Below, in pieces: positions 17,540-26,409 of a stretch of 64,000 nt of DNA. The position numbers were made by a program, and so were the translations under genes. Origin of the DNA: Aquabacterium sp029268225 (GTDB lineage Bacteria; Pseudomonadota; Gammaproteobacteria; Burkholderiales; Burkholderiaceae_C). Every line of letters starts with the position of its first letter. The first letter of the stretch is position 1. A model generated the notes under the pieces. It worked only from the letters and a program-made list of their open reading frames with translations, was not told the origin of the DNA and did no database searches. Where the stretch lies: assembly GCF_037482285.1 (NCBI RefSeq), contig NZ_JBBEYB010000002.1:1-64000 (forward strand), written 5' to 3'.

Positions 17540-20395
17540 TTACTTGTTGAGAACGAAGCCCTTGAGCTTGGCGAACGCCTGATCCAGCAAAGCTTTTTGC
17601 TGCTCCTGGTGCAGGTGGGCATAACCCACCGCGGGCGAAGCGGATGCAGGACGACCTGCATAGCCCAGCTTCTGGCCCTCGGCCATGCTCTCGTGGATGT
17701 AGTGCTGCACGAAGAACCAGGCACCCTGGTTCTGAGGCTCGTCCTGGCACCACACCAGTTCAGTCAGGTTGGGATACTTCTTCAGCTCAGCGGCAAATGC
17801 CTTGTGCGGGAAGGGGTACAGCTGCTCGATGCGGACGATGGCCGTGTCAAACGCCTTCTTGTCTGCACGCTTCTTGACCAAGTCATAGTAGACCTTGCCG
17901 GAGCAGCAGATCATGCGTTTGACCTTGCTCGCATCAATGGCCTCGTCGACTTCGCCTATCACAGTACGGAACTCACCACGGGTGAACTCGGTCAGCGGCG
18001 AGGTAGCGTCCTTGTTACGCAGCAACGACTTGGGCGTCATGATGACCAGCGGCTTGCGGAACATGCGCACCATCTGGCGACGCAACACGTGGAAGATCTG
18101 GCTGGCCGTGGTCGGCTGCACGATCTGCATGTTGTTGTCGGCAGCCAGCTGCATGAAGCGCTCCAGGCGTGCCGAGCTGTGCTCAGGGCCCTGGCCTTCG
18201 TAGCCGTGCGGCAGCATCATCACCAGGCCATTGGCACGACCCCACTTCACTTCGCCGGAGGCGATGAACTGGTCGATCACCACCTGGGCGCCGTTGGCGA
18301 AGTCGCCAAACTGGGCTTCCCAGATCACCAGGCTGTTGGGATCCGAACCGGCGTAGCCGTATTCGAACGCCAGCACAGCCTCTTCCGAAAGGATGGAGTC
18401 GATGACGACGAACGAAGCCTGGTTGTCGGCCACGTTCTGCAGAGGCACGTAGGTGCCCTCATCCCACTTTTCGCGATTCTGGTCGTGGATGACGGCGTGA
18501 CGGTGCGTGAACGTGCCGCGGCCGCAGTCTTCACCCGACAGGCGAACCGGGTAGCCCGAGGCCACCAGCGAGGCAAAAGCCATGTGCTCGCCCATGCCCC
18601 AGTCCACATTGATTTCGCCCCGGCCCATCGCGGCGCGGTCGGCATAAACCTTCTTGACCAGTTGGTGCGGCGTGATGGAGTCCGGCAGCGTCGTCAGACG
18701 CTCGGCCAGACGCTTCCACTCAGCCAGAGGAATGGCAGTGTCGCCACCGTCGGTCCACTTCTTTCCCAGGTAAGGCGACCAGTCCACCGCATGCTTGCGC
18801 TGGTAGTTGGTCAGCACCGGGTCAATGGTGTGACGGCCTTCATCCATGGCGGCACGGTAGGCCTTGACCATGTCATCGCCCAGCGTAGCGCCCAGACCTT
18901 GAGCGGCCAGCTTGTCGGCGTACAACTTGCGCGTGCCAGGGTGAGCCGCGATCTTCTTGTACATCAGCGGCTGGGTCAGGCTCGGGGTGTCCTGCTCGTT
19001 ATGGCCCAGCTTGCGGAAGCAGATGATGTCAACGACCACATCCTTGCGGAAGGCCATGCGGTATTCCAGAGCCAACTCGGTCGCGAACACCACGGCTTCC
19101 GGATCGTCACCGTTGACGTGCAGCACAGGCGACTCCACACCCTTGACGATGTCCGTGCAATACAGGGTGGAGCGCAGGTCGCGCGGGTCGGAGGTGGTGA
19201 AACCGATCTGGTTGTTGATGATCAGGTGAACCGTACCGCCCGTGGTGTAACCACGGGTCTGAGCCAAGGCCAGGGTTTCCTGGTTCACGCCTTGACCGGC
19301 AAAGGCCGCGTCGCCGTGCACCAGAATCGGCAGCACCTGGTCCGCGCGGGCGTCGCCACGGCGGTCCATGCGGGCGCGCACCGAGCCTTCGACCACCGGA
19401 TTCACAATTTCCAGGTGAGACGGGTTGAAGGCCAGGGACAAGTGGACCGGGCCGCCACGGGTAGAGACGTCAGAGCTGAAACCCTGGTGGTACTTCACGT
19501 CACCAGCAGGCAGATCTTCGGGAGCCGTGTGCTCGAACTCGGAGAACAGTTCCTTAGGCTGCTTGCCCAGGGTGTTGACCAGCACGTTCAGGCGGCCACG
19601 GTGAGCCATGCCGATCACGATTTCCTGGATGCCCTTTTCGCCGGCGCCCTGGATCAGTTCGTCCATGGCGGCGATGAAGCTTTCACCACCTTCCAGCGAG
19701 AAACGCTTTTGACCGACGTACTTGGTGTGGAGAAAACGCTCCAGACCTTCGGCAGCCGTCAGGCGATCGAGGATGTGCTTTTTCTTCTCGACGGTATAGG
19801 TCGGCTTGGAGCGCACGCTCTCCAGCTTTTCCTGCCACCAGCGCTTTTCACCGGGGTCGGTGATGTGCATGAATTCAGCACCAATGCTGCCGCAGTAGGT
19901 TTCACGCAGGGCTTGCACGATCTCGCGCAAGGTCATGTGATCGGCCTTGCTGAAGTACGTGTTGGTGGCGCTGAAAGAGATTTCCTTGTCGGACTCGACA
20001 AAACCGTAGAAAGCCGGGTCGAGCTCAGGAATGTTCGGACGCTCTTGACGCTTGAGGGGATCGAGATCCGCCCAGCGAGAGCCGAGGAAGCGATAAGCAG
20101 CGATCAGGGACTGCACGTCAACCTGCTTGCGGGCCACGGCCAGATCAGCGGAGCTGGTCTTGACCATGAAGGCGTTCGCCTTGGCACGCTGTGCAAAGGA
20201 CTCGACCACGGGGGCATGAGCCACATCGCGCTGGTCGGTGCCGTCTGCGGCAGGGACGTTCTGAAGGGCGTCGAAGTAGGAGCGCCAGTTATCTGGCACG
20301 GAACCGGGGTTGTCGAGATACGCCTCGTACAACTCTTCGACATAGGGGGCGTTACCCCCGAACAGGTACGAGTTCGACCTGAACTGCTGCATCAT
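17540..20395 (-). CDS. sucA: 2-oxoglutarate dehydrogenase E1 component
   Basis: Thiamine-diphosphate enzyme that decarboxylates 2-oxoglutarate and succinylates the E2 lipoyl group. The 951 residues open with the typical E1o N-terminus (MMQQFRSNSYLFGGNAPYVE), then show TTP-binding and catalytic regions (IGMAHRGRLNVLVN; VHGDAAFAGQGVNQETL) and the transketolase-like pyrimidine domain (NVDWGMGEHMAFASL; GEDCGRGTFTHRHAV). I place the start at the first of two adjacent ATGs, behind GGGAGTGAGGTGA; the frame extends 66 codons more upstream but with non-family residues. First gene of the operon. The minus-strand leader region upstream is about 235 bases. Confidence 0.96.
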   Translation of the reverse strand: MMQQFRSNSYLFGGNAPYVEELYEAYLDNPGSVPDNWRSYFDALQNVPAADGTDQRDVAHAPVVESFAQRAKANAFMVKTSSADLAVARKQVDVQSLIAAYRFLGSRWADLDPLKRQERPNIPELDPAFYGFVESDKEISFSATNTYFSKADHMTLREIVQALRETYCGSIGAEFMHITDPGEKRWWQEKLESVRSKPTYTVEKKKHILDRLTAAEGLERFLHTKYVGQKRFSLEGGESFIAAMDELIQGAGEKGIQEIVIGMAHRGRLNVLVNTLGKQPKELFSEFEHTAPEDLPAGDVKYHQGFSSDVSTRGGPVHLSLAFNPSHLEIVNPVVEGSVRARMDRRGDARADQVLPILVHGDAAFAGQGVNQETLALAQTRGYTTGGTVHLIINNQIGFTTSDPRDLRSTLYCTDIVKGVESPVLHVNGDDPEAVVFATELALEYRMAFRKDVVVDIICFRKLGHNEQDTPSLTQPLMYKKIAAHPGTRKLYADKLAAQGLGATLGDDMVKAYRAAMDEGRHTIDPVLTNYQRKHAVDWSPYLGKKWTDGGDTAIPLAEWKRLAERLTTLPDSITPHQLVKKVYADRAAMGRGEINVDWGMGEHMAFASLVASGYPVRLSGEDCGRGTFTHRHAVIHDQNREKWDEGTYVPLQNVADNQASFVVIDSILSEEAVLAFEYGYAGSDPNSLVIWEAQFGDFANGAQVVIDQFIASGEVKWGRANGLVMMLPHGYEGQGPEHSSARLERFMQLAADNNMQIVQPTTASQIFHVLRRQMVRMFRKPLVIMTPKSLLRNKDATSPLTEFTRGEFRTVIGEVDEAIDASKVKRMICCSGKVYYDLVKKRADKKAFDTAIVRIEQLYPFPHKAFAAELKKYPNLTELVWCQDEPQNQGAWFFVQHYIHESMAEGQKLGYAGRPASASPAVGYAHLHQEQQKALLDQAFAKLKGFVLNK

Positions 20396-20627
20396 TTCGC
20401 TCACCTCACTCCCAGGTTTCCTGGGACATTGGCTGGTTGATAAAACCTTCCGCGACACGGCTTGACCGGTTGGCGGATTGCGACCCGCCTTGCTGACTGC
20501 TTCGAACAAAATCGAGCAAGGGCGACGGGAAGGGCCGTAAAGAACCCAGTCAATGTAGCACCGAAGCGGAGTCCGTGCTGCCACGTCGGGCAAAACTTTT
20601 CAACCCCCGTCCGCAGGGCGAACAAAT
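20396..20627 (-). promoter_or_regulatory. Leader/promoter region of the sucA operon
   Basis: Intergenic region between the sodB terminator and sucA. I found no near-consensus sigma-70 promoter on the minus strand and no convincing riboswitch. TTGACT occurs (minus strand) without a matching -10. A short palindrome, CCCAGG-aaa-CCTGGG, lies about 15 bases upstream of the sucA ribosome binding site and could form a small hairpin in the message. The promoter should be in this stretch. Confidence 0.35.
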
Positions 20628-20629
20628 TC

Positions 20630-20668
20630 CACAAAAACAAAATAAAAAGCCGGGACAAGCCCGGCTTT
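20630..20668 (-). terminator. Intrinsic terminator of sodB
   Basis: A perfect 9-bp stem (AAAGCCGGG/CCCGGCTTT, 20646-20668) with a 5-base loop, followed on the minus strand by TTTATTTTGTTTTTG. It begins 20 bases after the sodB stop. Confidence 0.9.
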
Positions 20669-20688
20669 GATGCACAAAACGTCTGGAA

Positions 20689-21270
20689 TCAACCGAAGTT
20701 CTTGGCAGCGAAGTCCCAGTTCACCAAGCTGTTCAGGAAAGTCTCCACGAACTTCGGGCGGGCATTGCGGTAATCGATGTAGTAGGCATGCTCCCACACG
20801 TCGATGGTCAGCAGAGCCGTGTCACCCGTGGTCAGCGGGGTGCCGGCCGGGCCCATGTTGACGATGTCCACCGTGCCATCGGCCTTCTTGACCAGGAAGG
20901 TCCAGCCGGAACCGAAGTTGCCCACGGCCGACTTGGTGAAGGCTTCCTTGAAAGCGTCGTAGCTACCGAACTTGGCGTTGATGGCGTCAGCCAGCTTGCC
21001 GGTCGGAGCGCCGCCACCGTTCGGCTTCATGCAGTTCCAGAAGAAGGTGTGGTTCCACACTTGAGCGGCGTTGTTGTAGATGCCACCGCTGGACTTTTTG
21101 ACGATCTCTTCCAGAGACAGGCTCTCGAACTCGGTGCCCGGGATCAGGTTGTTCAGGTTCGTGACGTAAGCCTGATGGTGCTTGCCGTAGTGGTACTCGA
21201 AAGTCTCGGCGCTGATGTGCGGAGCCAGAGCGTCTTGAGCGTACGGCAGTGGGGGAAGCGTATGTGCCAT
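20689..21270 (-). CDS. sodB: Superoxide dismutase [Fe]
   Basis: Cytosolic enzyme that converts superoxide to oxygen and hydrogen peroxide. The 193 residues are the usual FeSOD length. Metal ligands are in place: His27 (FEYHYGKHHQAY), His74 (QVWNHTFFW), and the Asp and His of IDVWEHAYYID. Gln70 before the second ligand and the WNCMKPNGGG stretch favour iron over manganese, though cambialistic use cannot be excluded. AGGAAA precedes the ATG. A single gene with its own terminator and a plausible promoter (TACAAT on the minus strand at 21306-21311). Confidence 0.95.
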   Translation of the reverse strand: MAHTLPPLPYAQDALAPHISAETFEYHYGKHHQAYVTNLNNLIPGTEFESLSLEEIVKKSSGGIYNNAAQVWNHTFFWNCMKPNGGGAPTGKLADAINAKFGSYDAFKEAFTKSAVGNFGSGWTFLVKKADGTVDIVNMGPAGTPLTTGDTALLTIDVWEHAYYIDYRNARPKFVETFLNSLVNWDFAAKNFG

Positions 21271-21305
21271 GGTGCGTTTCCTGATTGGGGTTGATATCGG
21301 TCACG

Positions 21306-21311
21306 ATTGTA
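21306..21311 (-). promoter_or_regulatory. Candidate -10 element of the sodB promoter
   Basis: TACAAT on the minus strand, about 36 bases before the sodB ATG. The corresponding -35 region is poor, so the promoter call is tentative. Confidence 0.4.
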
Positions 21312-21353
21312 GGCACAGCCAGCAGCGTCTCTCGCATGCGCCCGCATGGCCCG

Positions 21354-22694
21354 TCAATGCGCAGGGCTTATCGCCGATTCAGTTTCGACCGGGGCGTCCG
21401 CATCTGTGACGCGCAAGTGCAACACGCCATCGGCAAGGACCGCCGACACCGCCTGGTTGGCCTGCGCCTGCCCGACGCTTGTGATCGCATGCCCCGCCTC
21501 ATCCGCCAACCAGGCGTATCCGCGCTCAAGCACGCGCTGCGGACTCAAAGCCTCCAGCCGCTCACCGCGCGACACGACACGAGCCCGAGCTTGCGTCAGT
21601 TGGATGCCCACCGCACGAGACATGCGCGACTGCAGTCCAGGCAAGGTCTGACCAGCGTCCTGTACGCGCCGCTGCAGTGCCGCCAACATACGGTGATCCA
21701 GCACATGCAAGCGCTGGCCCTGCTGCCCCAGCCGCTGAGACGGCCTCGCCATGCGGAAGGCGAGCTGGTCCAGGCGCTGCGCCTGCCCGTCCAGGCGCTG
21801 CCCAACCCGGCGCGAAAGGTGCTGCGCCAAAGCATCCAGCTGCGCGCGCGCATCGCCAAGGTCACGCGCCACCATCTCGGCAGCCGCCGTCGGAGTGGGG
21901 GCTCGCAAGTCAGCGGCAAAATCCACCAAAGTGATATCGGTCTCATGGCCCACACCACTGATGACCGGTACCGGACACCCCACCACCGCGCGCACCACCC
22001 TCTCATCGTTGAAGGACCACAGGTCCTCCATCGAGCCGCCCCCCCGACACACGATGACAGCATCCAGGGTCAGGCCACCATGGTGAGCCAATGTCAAGGC
22101 GGCAAGAGCCTGCACCAACTGTGCCGGAGCCTCCACGCCTTGCACTGCCGCAGGCGCAACAACCACCTCGACGTGAGGCGCCCGGCGCGCCAGCGCTGTG
22201 AGCACATCTTGCAAAGCGGCAGCGGCCAAGGACGTCACCACACCAATGCGCCTTGGATAGGCAGACACCGAGCGCTTGCGCGCCGCATCGAACAAACCCT
22301 CGGACTCCAGTCGCGCCTTCAGTCGCAGGAACTGCTCATACAAAGCGCCAGCACCGGCACGCTGCAAGCCCTCGACCACCAACTGCAACTCGCCCCGCGC
22401 CTCATACACCGCGAGATTGCCGCGCGCCTCCACCAGCATCCCTTCCGTGGGCTGGAAATCGACCTGCGAGAGGGATCGACGGAACATCGCACACCGCAAA
22501 GACGCCTGCCCCCGCTCGTCCTTGAGCGTGAAATAGCCGTGTCCGCTGGCCGCGCGCGTGAAACCACTGATTTCACCTCGCACCACACACCCCGCAAAGC
22601 GGGCGGCCAAACTGTCACCAATGGCCTGGACCAGCGCCGCCACGCCCCACACCCTCGCCAGGGACTGCTCACCAGGCTCCCCCCATCGGCTCAC
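21354..22694 (-). CDS. xseA: Exodeoxyribonuclease VII large subunit
   Basis: Catalytic subunit of the single-strand-specific exonuclease VII, used in mismatch and recombination repair. It has an N-terminal OB-fold (GEISGFTRAASGHGYFTLKD), the nuclease core with IGVVTSLAAAALQDVLTAL and VCRGGGSMEDLWSFNDERV, the motif ISGVGHETDITLVDFAADLRAPTPTAAAE (split here as GVGHETDITLVDFAADLRA and PTPTAAAE), and a C-terminal coiled coil. I start at a GTG behind TTGGGGGGCTTT, giving 446 residues; a further GTG 66 bases upstream (22760) is the alternative. The small subunit xseB is not in the window. Confidence 0.93.
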   Translation of the reverse strand: MSRWGEPGEQSLARVWGVAALVQAIGDSLAARFAGCVVRGEISGFTRAASGHGYFTLKDERGQASLRCAMFRRSLSQVDFQPTEGMLVEARGNLAVYEARGELQLVVEGLQRAGAGALYEQFLRLKARLESEGLFDAARKRSVSAYPRRIGVVTSLAAAALQDVLTALARRAPHVEVVVAPAAVQGVEAPAQLVQALAALTLAHHGGLTLDAVIVCRGGGSMEDLWSFNDERVVRAVVGCPVPVISGVGHETDITLVDFAADLRAPTPTAAAEMVARDLGDARAQLDALAQHLSRRVGQRLDGQAQRLDQLAFRMARPSQRLGQQGQRLHVLDHRMLAALQRRVQDAGQTLPGLQSRMSRAVGIQLTQARARVVSRGERLEALSPQRVLERGYAWLADEAGHAITSVGQAQANQAVSAVLADGVLHLRVTDADAPVETESAISPAH

Positions 22695-23056
22695 AAAGCC
22701 CCCCAATCGAACATCGTCCAAATCACAAGTCCACAGCAGGGCAGATACCCCTGCAGGCACCTACCCCCTATGGGAAAACCACCCCACAACGTCATAAGTC
22801 GTTGATTCATATATGTTTTGCACTGCTCAAAATTTAAGCAAACCAAGGTTTCGCGCGTATTTTCGGGGCTCTGGCGACACGAAACACGGCTTACCCACAA
22901 AGTTATCCACAGGATCGGTGGATGACTTCACCTCGCACCCAGGGAAAATCCAGGGGATGAAACAGCGCGTGACCGGAGGGCGGCAGGCCAATTTTCCAGC
23001 CCATAATCAACGCTTCACCAAGTCCGCCCACGAACGCGTTCACAGGGAGTCTTTCG
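22695..23056. other. Intergenic region between xseA and exbB with DnaA boxes
   Basis: A 362-bp divergent spacer without a convincing gene; open frames crossing it have no family-like sequence. It holds an AT-rich stretch (about 22800-22860), a 17-bp near-palindrome TGCTCAAAATTTAAGCA at 22824-22840, and two DnaA-box-like 9-mers at 22892-22912. Promoters for both xseA and the exbB operon should lie here, but none is near consensus. Confidence 0.6.
22892..22912 (+). promoter_or_regulatory. Tandem DnaA-box-like sites
   Basis: TTACCCACA (22892-22900, one mismatch) and TTATCCACA (22904-22912, the perfect consensus) lie in the same direction with 12-bp spacing. A single perfect 9-mer can occur by chance in 64 kb, but the in-phase pair next to an AT-rich stretch in an intergenic region is less likely to be random. 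Confidence 0.5.
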
Positions 23057-23698
23057 TTGCTGTCGATCTTACAAGCTGCCGGCTGGCCCATCATCCCACT
23101 GGTCCTTTGCTCCATTGTGGGCCTCGCCCTGATCGTCGAGCGCTTCCTGAGCCTGCGCCCCAGTCGCGTCATCCCACCCAGGCTCGTAGATGAGGTGATC
23201 ACCGTCACACGCGGCGGCCTGCCGAACGCAGACACCATTGAGAAGCTCGCAGACAACTCGGTATTGGGTCAACTGCTGGCCGAGGGCTTGAGTGCCGCTT
23301 CAGCCGACCCGCGCATCAGCGAAGAGAAATTGCGCATGGCATTCGAAGTGGGCGGCCGCAAAGCTGTCCATGACATGGAGCGCTACCTGAATGCCATCGG
23401 CACCATTGCGAGCGCAGCGCCACTGCTGGGTCTGCTGGGCACCTTGATTGGCATGATCGAGATCTTCGGTGCCTCCGGGGGCGCGAACGGCGTGGGAGCA
23501 GACCCCACAGCCCTGGCGCACGGCATCTCTATCGCCCTCTACAACACCGCCTTCGGTTTGATCGTTGCCATACCAGCCTTGATCTGCCACCGCCATTTCC
23601 GCACACGGATTGACGGGTATGTCATGGACATGGAGGAAGCTGCGGAGCGCATGCTCCAGCACTTGGTGCGCCTGCCAGGCAAGCGCAACGGCGGTTGA
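23057..23698 (+). CDS. exbB: MotA/TolQ/ExbB-family proton channel protein
   Basis: A 213-residue inner-membrane protein with three predicted spans (LILQAAGWPIIPLVLCSIVG region; IGTIASAAPLLGLLGTLIGM; ALYNTAFGLIVAIPALICH). The third-helix NTAFGLIVAIPAL and the AAPLLGLLGTLIGMI segment are the family signature of the proton channel that powers TonB or Tol systems. The start is a TTG behind CAGGGAGT, as no ATG is available. It is followed 11 bases later by the ExbD partner. ExbB versus TolQ cannot be decided on sequence alone; TolA/TolB/TonB are absent here. Confidence 0.9.
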   Translation: MLSILQAAGWPIIPLVLCSIVGLALIVERFLSLRPSRVIPPRLVDEVITVTRGGLPNADTIEKLADNSVLGQLLAEGLSAASADPRISEEKLRMAFEVGGRKAVHDMERYLNAIGTIASAAPLLGLLGTLIGMIEIFGASGGANGVGADPTALAHGISIALYNTAFGLIVAIPALICHRHFRTRIDGYVMDMEEAAERMLQHLVRLPGKRNGG

Positions 23699-23709
23699 GG
23701 CTCACAGCC

Positions 23710-24156
23710 ATGGCGATGCATTTCCGCAAGCGACGCCCGCCGGAGGATCCGGAAATCAACCTGATCCCCTTCATTGACGTGCTCTTGGTCATCCTCATCT
23801 TCCTGATGCTGACGACCACCTATTCGAAAGTTTCCGAACTGAAGATCAACCTGCCTACGGCCAATGCGCAGGCCACCAAGGCTCGCCCAGCCGAGATCAT
23901 GGTGCTTGTGGCCGCTGATGGCCGTTACATGGTCAATCAACGCATGCTGGCGGGTCGAGGCATTGAGACCCTGGCGGCCAGCCTGGCCCAAGTTGCAGGC
24001 AACGCCAAAAACACCGTGGTGATCATCAATGCCGATGCCCAGGCATCCCACCAGAGCGTCATCAACGTGATGGACGCCGCGCGGCGTGTGGGACTGACCC
24101 AATTGACCTTTGCGACACAAGGTCAGCACGACGGCGCAGCCAAGTCTGAGCCTTGA
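23710..24156 (+). CDS. exbD: ExbD/TolR-family biopolymer transport protein
   Basis: A 148-residue partner of the upstream proton channel. It has a short basic cytoplasmic N-terminus, a single transmembrane helix containing the conserved channel aspartate (INLIPFIDVLLVILIFLML), and a periplasmic ExbD/TolR domain (about residues 55-140). It starts at an ATG about nine bases after GAGG. The pair exbB-exbD leads into lpxK, a gene order common in betaproteobacteria, where energy coupling and lipid A genes are neighbours. Confidence 0.92.
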   Translation: MAMHFRKRRPPEDPEINLIPFIDVLLVILIFLMLTTTYSKVSELKINLPTANAQATKARPAEIMVLVAADGRYMVNQRMLAGRGIETLAASLAQVAGNAKNTVVIINADAQASHQSVINVMDAARRVGLTQLTFATQGQHDGAAKSEP

Positions 24157-24202
24157 CTCGCACCTTGAGCGCGCCCAGGCGCCCCGCCCCGACGTCGCCC
24201 CC

Positions 24203-25303
24203 ATGAGCCTCCTCGCAGAGCATCTCCAACGCGCTTGGTTGCGGCGCGGCCCAATGGCGTACTTGCTGTGGCCGCTGTCCTGCCTCATGGCCGTTCTGGT
24301 GTGGGTGCGACGATTGGCGTACCACCGCGGCTGGCTGGCCTCGACACGCCTGCCCGTGCCTGTGATTGTGGTCGGCAACCGAATTGTGGGGGGGGCCGGC
24401 AAGACCCCCACCACCATTGCCCTCTTGCAGCACCTCCAGGCTCGCGGCCTGCGCCCCGGAGTTCTGACCCGCGGCTATAAGGCCCGGCAGGACACGCTAC
24501 CACACCGCATCCTGGATGAGCGGACCCATGCGCAATTGGAGGCCACCGACACCGGAGATGAGCCTTTGCTGATCTGGCGCCGCACCCATGCCCCCATGGC
24601 GATCGCGCGCCATCGTGCCCAAGGTGGGCGGGCACTGCTGGACGCCCACCCCGAAATCGACATTCTGGTGTGTGATGACGGGCTGCAGCATCTGGCACTG
24701 CAGCGAGACATCGAGATCATCGTGTTTGATGAGCGTGGCCAAGGCAACGGCTGGCTGCTGCCGGCAGGGCCGCTGCGTGAACCCATCACCACCCCTGACA
24801 CACCGGGTTTGCGCACACCACCGCTGGTGCTCTACAACGCCGCCACAGCCAGCACACCCTTGAGCGGCTTCACGGCACAGCGCACCATGGCCCCTCTGCG
24901 CAGCCTGAGCCATTGGTGGGCGGCAGATCGTGCCTCGATCGACAGCAAGCCTCCTCCCCCCGGCGCAACTGTCCTGGCCCTGGCCGGCATTGCCCAGCCT
25001 CAGCGCTTTTTTGACGCACTGACCGCGCTCCATTACCGAGTGCAGGGCATCCCTTTGGCCGATCACGCCGACTTTGCCCAATTGCCATGGGACGATGCGG
25101 ACATCGACTTGATCGTGACCGAAAAAGACGCCATCAAGTTGGACCCCATCCGGCTACAACAGATGCGCCCTCGCACACGAGTCTGGGTGGCGGGGCTAGA
25201 CTTCTGCCCTGAACAAGCCTTCTGGGCCCAACTGGATGCGGCCCTCAACCGCCTCCCCCTCCGACACTCGCGCGTCAACCCAACGGTGACGCCGCTCACT
25301 TGA
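24203..25303 (+). CDS. lpxK: Tetraacyldisaccharide 4'-kinase
   Basis: Phosphorylates the 4' position of the lipid A disaccharide-1-phosphate at the inner membrane, giving lipid IVA. The 366-residue protein (E. coli 328) has an N-terminal membrane anchor (MAYLLWPLSCLMAVLVWVRR), then the P-loop VVGNRIVGGAGKTPTT (Lys near residue 63) and the LTRGYK segment, followed by DDGLQHLALQRDIEI, which contains the catalytic Asp region. I chose the ATG at MSLLAEHLQRAW. Its stop overlaps the region of the next gene's leader; it is the third gene of the exbB operon. Confidence 0.94.
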   Translation: MSLLAEHLQRAWLRRGPMAYLLWPLSCLMAVLVWVRRLAYHRGWLASTRLPVPVIVVGNRIVGGAGKTPTTIALLQHLQARGLRPGVLTRGYKARQDTLPHRILDERTHAQLEATDTGDEPLLIWRRTHAPMAIARHRAQGGRALLDAHPEIDILVCDDGLQHLALQRDIEIIVFDERGQGNGWLLPAGPLREPITTPDTPGLRTPPLVLYNAATASTPLSGFTAQRTMAPLRSLSHWWAADRASIDSKPPPPGATVLALAGIAQPQRFFDALTALHYRVQGIPLADHADFAQLPWDDADIDLIVTEKDAIKLDPIRLQQMRPRTRVWVAGLDFCPEQAFWAQLDAALNRLPLRHSRVNPTVTPLT

Positions 25304-25314
25304 CTGCTCCTGTC

Positions 25315-25521
25315 ATGGACACTCGCCTCATCGAACTGCTGGTTTGCCCGGTCTGCAAAGGCCCCCTTCACCGCCCGCCCCTGGCAGACCACCTGATCTG
25401 CCGCGCAGACCGCCTGGCCTTCCCTATCCGTGACGGCATCCCCGTGATGCTTGAAAACGAGGCCTTGGCGCTGGACGAACAAGACCAGCCCATCGACCCA
25501 GGCGCCGTGCCGGAGGCCTGA
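25315..25521 (+). CDS. Trm112-family (YcaR-like) small protein
   Basis: A 68-residue protein with the fold of Trm112/YcaR (UPF0434). It shows ELLVCPVCKGPL with two zinc-type cysteines, then LICRADRLAFPIRDGIPVML. Typical zinc-binding Trm112 has four cysteines; only three are seen here, as in YcaR, so zinc binding is unlikely. It lies between lpxK and kdsB, the standard place for ycaR in beta- and gammaproteobacteria; its role there is unknown. The start is the ATG after the lpxK stop. Confidence 0.9.
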   Translation: MDTRLIELLVCPVCKGPLHRPPLADHLICRADRLAFPIRDGIPVMLENEALALDEQDQPIDPGAVPEA

Positions 25522-25523
25522 TC

Positions 25524-26279
25524 ATGAGCTTCACCATCCTGATCCCCGCGAGGCTGGCATCCACCCGCCTGCCGGACAAGCCTCTGGCAGACATCGCTGG
25601 CCTGCCCATGGTGGTGCGCGTTGCACAGCGGGCGGCGCAAAGCCACGCGAGCCAGGTGGTGGTCGCGACCGACAATGAGCGCATCGAGGCGGCTTGCCAA
25701 GCGCATGGCGTTGCCTGTGTGATGACCCGTGCCGATCACCCCACCGGCAGCGACCGTCTGGCAGAGGCCTGCGAGTTGCTGGGACTTGAAGGTGATGATG
25801 CGGTCGTGAACGTGCAAGGCGACGAACCCCTGATCGACCCGCATCTGATCGATGCCTGCGCAGCACAACTGACGCAGCGCCCGGATTGCGTGGTCAGCAC
25901 TGCAGCACACCCCATCGAAGACCCTGCCCATTTTGGAAACCCCAACGTGGTGAAAGTGGTGACCGATGCACAAGGTAGGGCGCTGTACTTCTCGCGCGCG
26001 CCGATTCCTTGGTGGCGCGACGCTCCGATGGCCGGACAACCCGCCGATGGCGCAGACACACCCCTGCGCCACATCGGCATTTACGGCTACCGTGCGGGCT
26101 TCCTGCGACGCTTCCCCCAACTCGCGGTCAGCCCGCTGGAGCGACTCGAGTCGCTGGAGCAGTTGCGCGTTCTCTGGCATGGCGAGCGCATTGCCGTTCA
26201 CATCACGCCCCATGCGCCCGGTGCAGGCGTCGACACACCGGAGGATCTGGCCCGCGTCCGTGCCCTTTTTGGTGCATGA
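25524..26279 (+). CDS. kdsB: 3-deoxy-manno-octulosonate cytidylyltransferase
   Basis: Activates Kdo as CMP-Kdo for the inner core of LPS. The 251-residue protein begins with the nucleotidyltransferase signature IPARLASTRLPDKPL, then VVATDNERIEAA, the GSDRLAEA segment, NVQGDEPLI (metal-binding Asp), and the C-terminal HIGIYGYRAGFLRRF and GVDTPEDLARVRAL. A ribosome binding site (GGAGG) overlaps the end of the Trm112 gene, two bases upstream of the start region, so translation is likely coupled. Last gene of the exbB-exbD-lpxK-trm112 operon. Confidence 0.96.
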   Translation: MSFTILIPARLASTRLPDKPLADIAGLPMVVRVAQRAAQSHASQVVVATDNERIEAACQAHGVACVMTRADHPTGSDRLAEACELLGLEGDDAVVNVQGDEPLIDPHLIDACAAQLTQRPDCVVSTAAHPIEDPAHFGNPNVVKVVTDAQGRALYFSRAPIPWWRDAPMAGQPADGADTPLRHIGIYGYRAGFLRRFPQLAVSPLERLESLEQLRVLWHGERIAVHITPHAPGAGVDTPEDLARVRALFGA

Positions 26280-26409
26280 ACCTGGGAGTCTTGTAGAAGA
26301 CTGTCCACATGCCCCACCTGAGCGAGGGGGTATGCGTGATATCCTCCGAGCTTGTTAATGCTGCCCGATATCGCTCGGGCGGCAGCTTCATCGGACACCG
26401 AGGATTTAC

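Noticed and set aside
17597..20440. Long plus-strand open frame (about 950 codons) opposite sucA.
   Set aside because: Same kind of antisense artefact; sucA on the minus strand shows all family motifs.
22892..22912. Reading the DnaA boxes as a chromosomal origin.
   Set aside because: Only two boxes, no dnaA/dnaN/gidA/parAB neighbourhood; oriC regions carry many boxes next to those genes.
22813..23193. Open frame of about 126 codons crossing the xseA/exbB spacer and into exbB.
   Set aside because: Overlaps exbB in another frame, has no ribosome binding site and no family-like residues.
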